NCBI GenBank assembly: GCA_903959175.1
Contig: CAJBVW010000181.1
Coordinates: forward strand, 1 to 34,291
Length of the DNA stretch: 34,291 bases
Direction of reading: 5' to 3'
DNA from: an uncultured Pseudomonadota bacterium
GTDB lineage: Bacteria > Myxococcota_A > UBA796 > SXON01
In this document: one piece after another, positions 13,650 to 22,037 of the stretch
Layout: every line of letters begins with the position of its first letter
Numbering within the stretch: position 1 is the stretch's first letter
Program-made: the position numbers and the translations under genes
Notes under the pieces: model-generated
Databases searched by the model: none
What the model was told of the DNA's origin: nothing
The model's input: the letters and a program-made list of their open reading frames with translations, nothing else

Positions 13650-14525
13650 TTACAGATAATCGAGCAGCGACTTGCTGGACGCCGAAGCAATCACTTGCAA
13701 AGTGGCCTCGTACGCCGATTGCAGTTCGTTCATGCGCGTGTAGGTTTCGACGGGGTCCGCCGTCACGAGTACGGACAGACGCTCGTTGTATACGACGCTG
13801 AGGGACTCCGCGAGCTCGCCCGCGTCCTCGGCGGCGAGGGTCTCCAGACCAATCTCCCCGCGTACGTTCACGATTGCGCGGGAAGCGCTGTCGACGTCGG
13901 TGAGCGCGGTGCCGATGCCCGTCGCGTCGTTCGTTTCGAGCGCGGTGGCGAGATCGTCGATCGACGCAAAGACGTCGGCGGCTCCGTTGAACACCTGGGA
14001 CCCGTCGAAGGCGGTGCGGACGTAGCGGCTCTCCGCCACGCGGGCCTCCGGCTCGTCGGTGCTGCCCGAATAGGTGCCGTCGGCCGCGAAAGGCTCTGTG
14101 TTCCAGGTCGTGCCGGAGAACAGGTAGCGGTCGCCGTACCTGGTGTTGGCCAGGCCGAGGAGCTCCTCCCCGAGCGCGCGCACTTCCACGGCGGCGATGG
14201 TGCGCATGTCCGCGGTGGCGGTGTCACCCGCCATCGCGACGGACAGCTCGCGCGCGCGCACCATCAGGTCGCTCACGCGCGCCAACGCCTCGTCGGCGGT
14301 CGTGAGGGGGCCGACCGCGGAGGCCGCGTTCGCCACGTACACGTCCTGGTCGAGCGCCACGGAGTTGAGGCCCTGGGCCACCGCCATCGCCACCGGCGCC
14401 TCGGACGCGCGCTGGAACGCGAGCCCGGTGACGGCCTGGTTTTGGACCTTCGACAGATCCAGCTTCTGCGACGCGACCCGGTTGAGGGAGAGCTCGAGGA
14501 ACCCGGTTCGGGTGGCGCGGATCAT
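13650..14525 (-). CDS. flgL: Hook-filament junction protein FlgL (HAP3)
   Basis: FlgL is the junction subunit next to the filament. The 291-residue protein has a flagellin-like fold. The N-terminus FLELSLNRVASQKLDLSKVQ with VTGLAFQRASEAPVAMAVAQ follows the FlgL pattern, then ADEALARVSDLMVRARELSV and LGEELLGLANTRYGDRYLFS GTTWNTEPF, a typical FlgL stretch. The C-terminus has QSAYEATLQVIASASSKSLL DYL. The start overlaps the flgK stop (ATGA), so the pair is translationally coupled at the end of the flgI operon. Confidence 0.95.
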   Translation of the reverse strand: MIRATRTGFLELSLNRVASQKLDLSKVQNQAVTGLAFQRASEAPVAMAVAQGLNSVALDQDVYVANAASAVGPLTTADEALARVSDLMVRARELSVAMAGDTATADMRTIAAVEVRALGEELLGLANTRYGDRYLFSGTTWNTEPFAADGTYSGSTDEPEARVAESRYVRTAFDGSQVFNGAADVFASIDDLATALETNDATGIGTALTDVDSASRAIVNVRGEIGLETLAAEDAGELAESLSVVYNERLSVLVTADPVETYTRMNELQSAYEATLQVIASASSKSLLDYL

Positions 14526-15892
14526 CCGCCGACCGTCTGGAGGAGGGTGCGCAACATCTCGTCTCCCACGGAGAGGACGCGGGCTGCGGCCTTGTAGGCG
14601 GTCTGGTACTCGACGAGGCGGATGGCCTCTTCGTCGGTGTCGACGGAGGCGAGCGCGTTGCGCTGGGTCTCCGCGTCGCTGAGCTGCGCATCGAGCACGT
14701 CGGCGTCGCCGCCGGCCGCGGAGACGTCGCTGCCGACGCCGCTGCTGAAGTCGCTGAGCGCCTGACCCGCCGTGCGGGTCGAGCTCGAGAAGATCGCGGA
14801 GGACTCGAGGGTCAGCATCGAGGCGAGGTTGTCGCCGTCACCGGGGGCCGCCGTGGCCGCACCGGCGACCGCGAGCAGGCTTGGGTCCTCCAGGGCGGTG
14901 GAGACGGTGATGGACGCCCCGGGAGAGGTGGGGTCGAAGCTGAACAGATCCCCGCCGGCGGCGCCCGTGGCGTCGAAGCCGGCGGCATGCGCGGCGTTGA
15001 GCGTGGTGGCGAAGGTGGTCGTGAACTGGTCCAGCTCGTCGATCCACCCGGAGATGGTCGCGTGCGCCGTGAGGACGCCGCCGAGCTCGCCGCCCACATC
15101 GTTGGTGACGTGCATCGAACCGACGCTGATCTCCGGGGAGCCGTCCGCCGCGGTGCCGAGGGTGAGGGGGCGCGCGGCCGCACCGTTCACGACGGCGTGC
15201 CCGCCGATGAACACGGTGGCCTGGCCGTCCGCCTGGAGGTCCACGGTGGCGCCGACGGTCTCGCCGAGCTCGCGCACGAGCTGGTCGCGGCGGTCGAGGA
15301 GGTCGGCGGGGCCGGTCTCGTCGCTGGAGCGGCCGATGGCCTTGTTGAGCGAGCCGATCTCCGCGATCTTGGCGTTGGCGAGCTCGAGCCGCGTGGTGAG
15401 GCCGTCCTCCACGCTCGTCATCGTGGCGGAGAGCCCGGTGGCGATGCGGGAGATCGTGGAGGCGAGGTCGCCGGCGGCCTGGATGGTCGTCCGGCGCGCG
15501 GTGAGGTCGGAGGGGTTCGTCGTGAGCTGGGACATGCTGTCCCAGAAGGCGTCGTTCGCGTCGGAGAGCGTGGTGCTGCCGGTGTCGCCGAGCTGCCCCT
15601 CCGCGATCGCGAGCGTCTCGTGGAGGGAGCTGGCCTGGGCCGCGACGCCCGCGCTGGCGACGAGCCGAACGCCGAGGAGCCGGTCGGTCGCGCGCGAGAC
15701 GCTGGCGGCCTGCACCCCTGTGCCCATCCAGAGCCCGCGGCGCTGGATCGGGTCCGTGGTGGTCTGCACCAGCTTGCGTCTGGAGTACCCGGTGGTGCCG
15801 ACGTTCGCGATGTTCTGCGCGGTGACGTCGATGCCGGCGGAGGCGGCGGCGAGGCCGCGGCGGCCGACCTGGATGGTGTCGAGGAGGCCCAT
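14522..15892 (-). CDS. flgK: Hook-filament junction protein FlgK (HAP1)
   Basis: FlgK is the junction subunit next to the hook. The 456-residue protein starts with IQVGRRGLAAASAGIDVTAQ and NIANVGTTGYSRRKL, the axial-protein motif with the FlgK-specific YSR. The middle includes ANAKIAEIGSLNKAIGRSS and DLLDRRDQLVRELGETVGAT, both typical for FlgK. The C-terminal helix is EYQTAYKAAARVLSVGDEML. It directly abuts the flgN-like gene, whose likely product is its export chaperone, and overlaps flgL. Confidence 0.96.
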   Translation of the reverse strand: MGLLDTIQVGRRGLAAASAGIDVTAQNIANVGTTGYSRRKLVQTTTDPIQRRGLWMGTGVQAASVSRATDRLLGVRLVASAGVAAQASSLHETLAIAEGQLGDTGSTTLSDANDAFWDSMSQLTTNPSDLTARRTTIQAAGDLASTISRIATGLSATMTSVEDGLTTRLELANAKIAEIGSLNKAIGRSSDETGPADLLDRRDQLVRELGETVGATVDLQADGQATVFIGGHAVVNGAAARPLTLGTAADGSPEISVGSMHVTNDVGGELGGVLTAHATISGWIDELDQFTTTFATTLNAAHAAGFDATGAAGGDLFSFDPTSPGASITVSTALEDPSLLAVAGAATAAPGDGDNLASMLTLESSAIFSSSTRTAGQALSDFSSGVGSDVSAAGGDADVLDAQLSDAETQRNALASVDTDEEAIRLVEYQTAYKAAARVLSVGDEMLRTLLQTVGG

Positions 15893-16207
15893 CTAGATCC
15901 CCCTCATCTGGCCGCGGCGGCCGTAGGTTCGGGGTCCGGCGTCCGGGAGGACGCGATCGAGGGCGGCGAGGACGGTGGCGCCGCACGCGTGGATGCGGAG
16001 GTCGAGCGCGCGGATCTTGCGGGCGACGCCGGCGGCGTGCGTGCGGGTGTCTACGTCGAGCGCGGCGAGGGGGGTGCGCGAGAGCTCTTCCTGGATGGCG
16101 CGGCGCGCCGCTGTCGTCTTGACGAGCGCCTCGGGGTCCACGCGCCGGGCGGCGTCGAGCTGCCCCTCTGCCGCGAGGAGCCAATGATCGAAGCGCTCGC
16201 GGGACAT
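15893..16207 (-). CDS. flgN: FlgN-like export chaperone
   Basis: The 104-residue helical protein lies between flgM and flgK, the usual place of flgN. FlgN binds FlgK and FlgL before export. The tail RTYGRRGQMRG resembles the common end of FlgN proteins (a Tyr-Gly followed by a basic Gly-containing stretch). The body has regular leucines and alanines consistent with a helical hairpin. The ATG overlaps the flgM stop by one base, and the stop abuts the flgK start. Family sequences diverge widely, so synteny carries much of the call. Confidence 0.8.
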   Translation of the reverse strand: MSRERFDHWLLAAEGQLDAARRVDPEALVKTTAARRAIQEELSRTPLAALDVDTRTHAAGVARKIRALDLRIHACGATVLAALDRVLPDAGPRTYGRRGQMRGI

Positions 16208-16497
16208 TACAGCTCCTGGAGGAGGGCGTCGATGGCGCGCTCCACGTCGGCGGGAGAGCCGAGGCGGCCCGCCTCGATCTCGGCCTTCATTTCGGCCACG
16301 AAGTCAGGGCGGATGTCGCCCTGGGTTCCGTGCTCCGCGGCCTTGGCCCGCAGATCGGACGCCACCGAGCCGACGGCGGAGAGCGTACCCGCGGAGCCCG
16401 CCGCGATGTCCGCCGCGACGTTCGCCGTGGCCTTGGGTAGAGAGATGCGCTCGAGACGCGCGACGGCATCGGCGGCGCGGGGGGGAGAGATTTTCAT
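16207..16497 (-). CDS. flgM: Anti-sigma-28 factor FlgM
   Basis: FlgM binds FliA and blocks it until the hook-basal body is complete; it is then exported through the flagellum. The 96-residue protein has a flexible Ala/Ser-rich N-terminal half. The FliA-binding C-terminal segment is RPDFVAEMKAEIEAGRLGSP ADVERAIDALLQEL, which fits the family pattern 'R...V...K..I..G.Y......A..LL'. It overlaps flgJ (ATGA) and the flgN-like gene. Because its own operon carries a sigma-28-type promoter, FlgM would be made under control of the factor it inhibits. Confidence 0.9.
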   Translation of the reverse strand: MKISPPRAADAVARLERISLPKATANVAADIAAGSAGTLSAVGSVASDLRAKAAEHGTQGDIRPDFVAEMKAEIEAGRLGSPADVERAIDALLQEL

Positions 16498-17270
16498 GGT
16501 TGACGCTCGGTTGAGGAAGTACCAGCCCGAATACCATAGCTCTCGGGTTGTCCGATCCGACCCAGAACTTTCGTGACGTCCTGTTGCGGGTCGACGGCGT
16601 GGCCGTCCGACCGCAGCTCGAAGTGCAGGTGGGGCCCGGTCGACCTCCCCGTGGACCCGACGGTCGCGAGGCTCTCGCCCGCGCGCACCACCTGGCCGGC
16701 CTTCACGCCGAGGGTGTCACAGTGCGCGTAGCGGGTCTCCACGCCGTCTCCGTGATCGAGCACCACGACGTTTCCGTACCCGCCGCGCTTCCCGGCGAAG
16801 CGAACGACGCCGTCGCGCGCGGCCATGATGGGGGTGCCGGTCCGCGCGGCGAGGTCGATGCCGTCGTGCCGGCGCGTGCCGCCCTCGATGGGGTCCGTGC
16901 GCAGGCCGAAGCCGCTGGTGACGCGGTGGCCCTCGGGCGCAACGTGGTGGAGCCCGTGGTTGCCGAGGTCGACGCCCTGCCCGGCGAAGGCGCTGCTGTC
17001 GCGCGCCGCGCTCCGCTCGAGCGCCTCGCGGACCTGATCCGCGAGCCCGATGCCGCGGCCCTCCGACGCGCGGCGCCCGATCTCCTGGGTGAAGTAGTCG
17101 GAGAACACGTCGGCGGCGCCCCCGGAGAGCGGCCCCCCACCGATCGAGTCCTGCATCTGTTCGGCGAGGAAGCCGATGAACCAGCCCTCGAAGGCCTTGG
17201 CCGCCTTGGCGGGGTCGTTCGGGAGCGTCGCTTGGGGAGCGGGCGAGGGGGTGGCGCCGGAGACCCGCAT
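16494..17270 (-). CDS. flgJ: FlgJ-type rod-binding protein fused to an M23 (LytM) peptidase domain
   Basis: The 258-residue protein combines a rod-binding FlgJ N-terminal domain (AKAFEGWFIGFLAEQMQDSI, 25-44; VFSDYFTQEIGRRASEGRGI, 55-74) with a C-terminal M23 metallopeptidase domain (about 110-233). The zinc-site motifs are complete: H135-x3-D139 in RRHDGID, H183 in RYAHCD, and H214-x-H216 in GPHLHFEL. The product would scaffold the rod and cut peptide cross-links in peptidoglycan so that the rod can pass. In gamma-proteobacterial FlgJ the second domain is a glucosaminidase instead. No signal peptide is visible, as expected for a protein exported through the flagellar channel. The ATG at 17270 overlaps the flgI stop by one base. 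Confidence 0.93.
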   Translation of the reverse strand: MRVSGATPSPAPQATLPNDPAKAAKAFEGWFIGFLAEQMQDSIGGGPLSGGAADVFSDYFTQEIGRRASEGRGIGLADQVREALERSAARDSSAFAGQGVDLGNHGLHHVAPEGHRVTSGFGLRTDPIEGGTRRHDGIDLAARTGTPIMAARDGVVRFAGKRGGYGNVVVLDHGDGVETRYAHCDTLGVKAGQVVRAGESLATVGSTGRSTGPHLHFELRSDGHAVDPQQDVTKVLGRIGQPESYGIRAGTSSTERQP

Positions 17271-18352
17271 CACATCGTCTCGATCTCGGCCTGGAGGCCG
17301 CCGGCCGCGTGCATGGCCTGGAGGATGACGATGAGATCGCGGGGGGAGACGCCCATCTTGTTCAGCGCGCCCACGACCTCGCCGACGGTCACGCCCTCGA
17401 TGAGCTCGAGGCGGCCCTGCTTCTCGTCCACCTTCACCGTGGTCTTGTCGGCGACGACGGTGCGGCCGCCGGAGAGCGCGCCGGGCTGGGAGAGGACGGG
17501 GTCGTGGTCGACCTGGATGGTGAGGCCGCCGTGCGCGATCGCGACGGGGCGCACCGTCACGTCCGCGCCCATGACCACGGTGCCGGTGCGCTCGTTCACG
17601 ACGACCTTGGCGACCTGGTCGATCTTCACGTCGACGGCCTCGAGCGTGGCGATGAGCTGGGCCTGTTTGCCGAGGAAGACGTCGGGGACGGAGACGCGCA
17701 CCGTGCCGCCGTCGATCGCCTGTGCGTACTCGCCGCCCAGCGTCGTGTTCATCGCGAGGGCGAGGCGCGTAGAGTTGGTGAAGTCGGGGGTGGCGAGCAC
17801 CCAATCGAAGCTCACGGCGCCGCGCACGTCGAGCGCGTTCGGGATCTCGACCTCGACCGCCGCGCCGCGGGGGATGAGGCCCACGGTGAGGTGGTTCTTG
17901 GTGGTGGACGCGCCGCCGCCGCCCGCGGAGAAGCCGCCGACGAGGATGGCGCCCTGCGAGCTCGCCACCGCCATGCCGTTCGCGGCGTAGAGCGGCGTCA
18001 TCAGGAGCACGCCGCCCTCGAGCGAGCGCGCGTCACCGACGCTCGAGACCTGCACGTCGAGCGGGCTCCCGGGGCGCGTACCCGCGGGTAGCTTGGCGGT
18101 GACCATCACGATCGCCACGTTGCGAGCCTTGATATCGTCCTCCGACATCGTCATGCCGAGGCCCTTGAGGCGGCTGGCGAGCGCCCGCACGGCGGCAGCG
18201 TTCTGGCCGGAGTCGCCGGTGCGCGCGAGGCCGACCACGAGGCCGTAGCCGACGAGCGCGTTGTCACGCACTCCGTACAGGGCCGCCACGTCCTTCACCC
18301 GCGCGGCTTCGGCCGGGGCGGACAGGGCGAGCAGGAGGGCGAGGAGCTGCAT
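17270..18352 (-). CDS. flgI: Flagellar P-ring protein FlgI
   Basis: FlgI builds the P ring in the periplasm. The 360-residue precursor has a Sec signal peptide (1-16, ending SAPAEA) and then the family motifs ARVKDVAALYGVRDNALVGY GLVVGL and RNVAIVMVTAKLPAGTRPGS. Further on are GGVLLMTPLYAANG, VVVNERTGTVVMGADVTVRP and EGVTVGEVVGALNKMGVSPR, ending in LIVILQAMHAAGGLQAEIE, all typical. The ATG at 18352 lies exactly seven bases after the -10 element of the promoter at 18359-18385, which predicts a leaderless transcript. It heads the operon flgI-flgJ-flgM-flgN-flgK-flgL. Confidence 0.97.
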   Translation of the reverse strand: MQLLALLLALSAPAEAARVKDVAALYGVRDNALVGYGLVVGLARTGDSGQNAAAVRALASRLKGLGMTMSEDDIKARNVAIVMVTAKLPAGTRPGSPLDVQVSSVGDARSLEGGVLLMTPLYAANGMAVASSQGAILVGGFSAGGGGASTTKNHLTVGLIPRGAAVEVEIPNALDVRGAVSFDWVLATPDFTNSTRLALAMNTTLGGEYAQAIDGGTVRVSVPDVFLGKQAQLIATLEAVDVKIDQVAKVVVNERTGTVVMGADVTVRPVAIAHGGLTIQVDHDPVLSQPGALSGGRTVVADKTTVKVDEKQGRLELIEGVTVGEVVGALNKMGVSPRDLIVILQAMHAAGGLQAEIETM

Positions 18353-18358
18353 GGCCTC

Positions 18359-18385
18359 GCATCGGTCGCTCCCCTCCGGAGTTGA
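18359..18385 (-). promoter_or_regulatory. Sigma-28-type promoter of the flgI operon
   Basis: On the minus strand, -35 TCAA (18385-18382, context CTCTCAACTCC) is followed by 15 bases and -10 ACCGATGC (18366-18359). An AT-rich segment (GATAAAACC) lies between the motB stop and the -35. The predicted start site coincides with the A of the flgI ATG. Confidence 0.75.
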
Positions 18386-18406
18386 GAGGTTTTATCGAGG
18401 CCGCGC

Positions 18407-19135
18407 TCAGCCCGGGAGCAGCTTCTCGCCGACCTCCGCCGCCGAGCCGGGCACGTCGACCCGCACCCGGATGGTCACCGCCCGGGCCTCGGGCGCCACG
18501 TCGGGCGAGAGCTTCGCGGTCGCGGAGAGCGCAACCTCGGCCACGCCCTGGCGTTGGAGGTAGCGGGTCGTCGTGAGCGCACGGGCGCTGGCGAGCTCCC
18601 AGTTGTCCACCCACTTGCTGCCGGGGGGCATCGGCGCGCCGTCCGCGTGGCCGATCACCTCGACGAGAGCGGGCGTGCCGCTCACGGCCTCCGCGATCTT
18701 GGTCAGGTTCGCGAACGCCGCCGGGTGCAGCTCGGCGCTGCCGGGCGCGAAGAGCAGCTTCTCGGGGAGGGTGAGGATGAGCGAGTTGTCCATGAATCCG
18801 AGCTGAACGACGTTGTCGGAGAGGGACCCGACGAGCCCGTGCTTGATCGAATGTATGATCGACGGCGCCACTTCCAGCGAGAGGGGGTTGGTCGCCATCT
18901 CGGAGAGGTTCGCGCTCTTGTCCGGGCTGAACGAGTCGTTGACGATGCCCGGCATGCCGCCCTCGAACGCGGCGTTCATGCCGCGCATCACGTCCTCCAG
19001 CTGCTTGGCGTTGGAGTTGGCCATGACGTACAGCACGGTGAAGAGCGCGAACAGGAGCGTCATGAAGTCGGCGAAGGAGACCAGCCACCGTTCGTGATTT
19101 TCGTGCTCTTCGGCATGTTTGTTCTTCTTGCTCAT
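18407..19135 (-). CDS. motB: Flagellar stator protein MotB
   Basis: MotB anchors the stator to peptidoglycan and carries the ion-conducting Asp. The 242-residue protein has a basic N-terminus, one membrane helix (about 18-39, SFADFMTLLFALFTVLYVMA) with Asp23 in the conserved position, a linker/plug region, and an OmpA-like domain (about 125-235). That domain keeps GHADGAPMPPGSKWVDNWEL and ASARAL, including the Asp and Arg that bind diaminopimelate in the family. It lacks the usual GYGE and NRRVEI blocks (ATAKLSPDVAPEARAVTIRV instead). The ATG overlaps the motA stop (ATGA). The ion, H+ or Na+, cannot be decided from this. Confidence 0.95.
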   Translation of the reverse strand: MSKKNKHAEEHENHERWLVSFADFMTLLFALFTVLYVMANSNAKQLEDVMRGMNAAFEGGMPGIVNDSFSPDKSANLSEMATNPLSLEVAPSIIHSIKHGLVGSLSDNVVQLGFMDNSLILTLPEKLLFAPGSAELHPAAFANLTKIAEAVSGTPALVEVIGHADGAPMPPGSKWVDNWELASARALTTTRYLQRQGVAEVALSATAKLSPDVAPEARAVTIRVRVDVPGSAAEVGEKLLPG

Positions 19136-19929
19136 GCGGCCTCCTTGGCTCCGCCGCCGCCCGCCCCGGGCTCGGCGTGCCCGCCCCCGTGGCCGGTGTA
19201 GGGCCCGAGACGCTCGCTGATCTGGCGGCCGTTGGCGCCGGCCACCACCGCGATGAGGCCGGCGAGCACCATCGCGCGATCCTCGGCCTCGGCCTCCACG
19301 ATCTTGCGGATGCGCGCGCCGACCGGGAGGAACACGAGGTTGGCGAACCCGACGCCGTAGAGCGTGGCGACGAACGCCACGGCGATACCGGAGCCGAGCT
19401 TGGTCGGGTCGTTGAGGTTGGACATGACGTGGATGAGCCCCATGACGGCGCCGAGGATGCCGACCGTCGGCGCGAAGCCGCCCGCGGAGTCGAGGATCTT
19501 GGCGGCGGACTTGCTGTGGTGCTCCTCCATGTCGGCCTCGAGCTCCAGCAGCGCCTGAACGTCCTCCGCGGCGTTCCCGTCCACGAGGAGCTGCAGGCCG
19601 CGCCGCAGCGTGGGGTCGCGCAGCTCCGCGAGCAGCGGCTCGACTGCCAACATCCCGTCGCGGCGCACGACGCCGGACACCTTGAGGAGGTCCTCGACGA
19701 TGAGGGCGCGCAGCGCCAGGCCAGGGAAGATGACGCGCTTGGAGAGCTTGAACAGCTTCTTCACCTCGGCGGGGGTGGCCGAGAGCCAGGTCGCGGCGAG
19801 CGTCCCGCCGAGCACGATCATCGCCGCGGTCGGCTGGATCAGCGCGGACAGGTGCCCGCCCTCCATCGCGTTCCCGCCGAGAATGCACCCGAGGGCGAGG
19901 GCGAGCGCGATGATCGGTGTCACATCCAT
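19132..19929 (-). CDS. motA: Flagellar stator protein MotA
   Basis: MotA forms the pentameric ring around MotB and contacts FliG. The 265-residue protein has four membrane segments (about 4-22, 33-50, 147-167 and 180-202) and the large cytoplasmic loop with the charged helix VKKLFKLSKRVIFP. The TM3 motif GGFAPTVGILGAVMGLIHVM holds the conserved Pro, and TM4 reads GSGIAVAFVATLYGVGFANL. The tail is Gly/His-rich and unconserved. It follows flgH by 28 bases, so it is probably co-transcribed with flhA through flgH. The sequence is of the PomA/Bacillus-MotA type rather than the longer enterobacterial form. Confidence 0.96.
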   Translation of the reverse strand: MDVTPIIALALALGCILGGNAMEGGHLSALIQPTAAMIVLGGTLAATWLSATPAEVKKLFKLSKRVIFPGLALRALIVEDLLKVSGVVRRDGMLAVEPLLAELRDPTLRRGLQLLVDGNAAEDVQALLELEADMEEHHSKSAAKILDSAGGFAPTVGILGAVMGLIHVMSNLNDPTKLGSGIAVAFVATLYGVGFANLVFLPVGARIRKIVEAEAEDRAMVLAGLIAVVAGANGRQISERLGPYTGHGGGHAEPGAGGGGAKEAA

Positions 19930-19957
19930 GAGAGGCCTCGGGTGGCGCGAGTGCGCG

Positions 19958-20632
19958 TCAGAATGGCCAGACGGTGTCGGCGAGGCGGGTCGCCCAGCCG
20001 GGGCCCTGCTTGTCGGCGAGCACGCCGGCGCCGGTGAACTCGATGCGCGCCTCCGCGAGGAGCTCGGACTGCACGGTGTTGTCGACGAGGATGTCGCGGG
20101 GGCGCAGGATGCCCTCGAGCGTCAGGAATTGGGTCTCGCGGTTGACACGGATCTCTTTGGTGCCACGGATGCGGAGGTTCCCGTTGGAGAGCACCTCCAC
20201 CACCTGGCACGTCAGCGTCGCGGCGAGGGTGCCCTCGCGCGTGGTGCGCCCCGTGCCGGCCATCTCGGTGCCCTGGCTGCCCGAGATCTCGATCTTCCCG
20301 CCCATGTTGGGGTTCGCGGCGGTCATGCTGGTCTCGAGGCCGAGGAGGGCGCCGATACCGTACGTCGACTCGGAGTCGCGGGACGTGGTCGTGTCCGCGC
20401 CGAGGGAGGTGGAGGAGGTGTCCGCCACGCGCACCGTGATCAGGTCGCCGACGCGGCGCGCGTTGCCGTCCATGCCGATGAGGGCGCGGGCCTCGGCCTC
20501 GCTCCAGAGCGAGCCGGGTGTCGTCGGCGTGGCGATGGGGGAGACGGTCTTGACCGGAGCGGTCGTCGGCGCGGGCGCGATCGATCCGGTCGCGAGGTAG
20601 GCGGCGCAGCCGAGCAGGAGGAGGAGCGTCAT
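19958..20632 (-). CDS. flgH: Flagellar L-ring lipoprotein FlgH
   Basis: FlgH forms the L ring in the outer membrane. The 224-residue precursor has a very short lipoprotein signal (lipobox LLGC, Cys9). Conserved blocks are GSLWSEAEARALIGMD, RVGDLITVRVADTSSTSLGA, TLTCQVVEVLSNGNLRIRGT, EIRVNRETQFLTLEGILRP and DNTVQSELLAEARIEFTGAG. The tail is close to the usual LADKQGPGW. The presence of both FlgH and FlgI shows a Gram-negative envelope with L and P rings. The ATG overlaps the flgA stop (ATGA). Confidence 0.96.
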   Translation of the reverse strand: MTLLLLLGCAAYLATGSIAPAPTTAPVKTVSPIATPTTPGSLWSEAEARALIGMDGNARRVGDLITVRVADTSSTSLGADTTTSRDSESTYGIGALLGLETSMTAANPNMGGKIEISGSQGTEMAGTGRTTREGTLAATLTCQVVEVLSNGNLRIRGTKEIRVNRETQFLTLEGILRPRDILVDNTVQSELLAEARIEFTGAGVLADKQGPGWATRLADTVWPF

Positions 20633-21264
20633 GGGGTCCCCAACGTGACGACGCTGTCGCCGGCGTAGACGCCTTCGAGCACGGTGCGGGTGGAGAGGTT
20701 CAGGACGCTTACGGGGCGGCCGTGCCAGCCCTCCTGGAGCAGCTCGCCGTCCGCGGTGATGCGGAGGCCGTTGCCGCCGGCGACGAGGCGCACGGGGCTG
20801 CCGCGCTCGAGGTCGGGCGCCGGGCGGACGCGGGTGGTGGTGAGCGGGGCGCCGGCCTCGAGGTCCACGCGCGCGGTCCACGCGCCGACATCGGCGACGG
20901 GCTCCTCTCCGTGCAGGCGGTAGCTGGAGACGCGCTCGGTGCGGACCTCCACGCGCTCGCCGGCCCGCGTGTCCGCGACGGCGACGGGCACCGAGCGCCA
21001 CACCTCGACGTAGGCGTGGGTCTGCCAGCGGCCCGCGCCGCAGTGGAGCGTGACGGGGACCAGCCCCGTGACGGCGCCGACGCGCGGGAGCTGAACGGCG
21101 CAGGTGTCGCCGTCGGGGAGCCCGGCCACGGTGCCGACGCTGCGGACCTCGACGTCCGCCTCGTCCACGCCGAGCTGGGCGGCGACGGCCGCGCGGATCG
21201 GGTCCGCGGTGCCGGCGGCCGAGGCGAGGGCCGAGAGGGAGAGCAGGCAGAGGAGGGAGAGCAT
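20629..21264 (-). CDS. flgA: P-ring assembly chaperone FlgA
   Basis: FlgA is the periplasmic chaperone for P-ring formation. The 211-residue precursor has a signal peptide (1-17) and a variable N-terminal half. The C-terminal SAF domain carries RAGERVEVRTERVSSYRLHG, DLEAGAPLTTTRVRPAPDLE and LVAGGNGLRITADGELLQEG, followed by GRPVSVLNLSTRTVLEGVYA, the classical FlgA end. It lies two bases after flgG and overlaps flgH. Placing flgA between flgG and flgH is common outside the enterobacteria. Confidence 0.92.
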   Translation of the reverse strand: MLSLLCLLSLSALASAAGTADPIRAAVAAQLGVDEADVEVRSVGTVAGLPDGDTCAVQLPRVGAVTGLVPVTLHCGAGRWQTHAYVEVWRSVPVAVADTRAGERVEVRTERVSSYRLHGEEPVADVGAWTARVDLEAGAPLTTTRVRPAPDLERGSPVRLVAGGNGLRITADGELLQEGWHGRPVSVLNLSTRTVLEGVYAGDSVVTLGTP

Positions 21265-21266
21265 GA

Positions 21267-22034
21267 CTACCTCCGCAGCGAAGCAGCGGTCTGGAGCATC
21301 TCGTCCGCGGCCTGGATGACCTTGGAGGAGAGCTCGTACCCGCGCTGGGCCGTGATCATCGAGATGAGCTCCTCCGCCACGTCCACGTTGGACCCCTCGG
21401 TTGCGTACTGTAGCACGCTTCCCGCGCCGTCCTGTTGCGGGCTCGTTCGCGTAGCCTCGCCGGCGCCGTCGGTGGCGCGGTAGAGGTTCCCGCCCGCGGC
21501 GGAGAGGGCCTCGGGGTTGGCGAACACGGCGACCTCGAGCGTCCCGAGGGACACGGTCTCCACGCCGCTCTCGGTGGTGACCTCCGCGCCGAGCGAGCCG
21601 TCGCTGCCGACGATCAACGTGCCACCTTCGGGGATCTGCACGCCGGGGGAGACGCGGAAGCCGCCCTGGGTCGTGAGGTTGCCCTCGGCGTCGGTGCGGA
21701 AGTGGCCGTCGCGGGTGTAGAAGGTCTCGCCGGTCGGGGACTCGACGACGAAGAAGCCGGGCCCGTCGAGCAGGATGTCCGTGGGGCTCGAGCTCGTGAG
21801 CGTGTCGCCGTTGCGGAAGTCGCGGTTCAGGCCCGCGAGCCGCGTGCCGCTCCCCACTTGCATGGCGTCGCCGGAGGCGCCGCGCCCGCCGACCTGCTGG
21901 TACACGAGATCCTCGAAGGACTCCCGTACCTTCTTGAAGCCGGTGGTGTTGCCGTTCGCGATGTTGTTCGCGATGTTCTCGATCTTGACCTGGTTGGCCG
22001 CCATGCCGGTGGCGGCGGTGTAGAGGGCGCGCAT
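21267..22034 (-). CDS. flgG: Flagellar distal rod protein FlgG
   Basis: FlgG forms the distal rod. The 255-residue protein starts MRALYTAATGMAANQVKIEN and continues with IANNIANGNTTGFKKVRESF EDLVYQQ, which is diagnostic. The middle has GPGFFVVESPTGETFYTRDG HF, and the end is NVDVAEELISMITAQRGYEL SSKVIQAADEML. The length is normal. It follows flgF by three bases, in the common order flgF-flgG. Confidence 0.97.
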   Translation of the reverse strand: MRALYTAATGMAANQVKIENIANNIANGNTTGFKKVRESFEDLVYQQVGGRGASGDAMQVGSGTRLAGLNRDFRNGDTLTSSSPTDILLDGPGFFVVESPTGETFYTRDGHFRTDAEGNLTTQGGFRVSPGVQIPEGGTLIVGSDGSLGAEVTTESGVETVSLGTLEVAVFANPEALSAAGGNLYRATDGAGEATRTSPQQDGAGSVLQYATEGSNVDVAEELISMITAQRGYELSSKVIQAADEMLQTAASLRR

Positions 22035-22037
22035 TGG

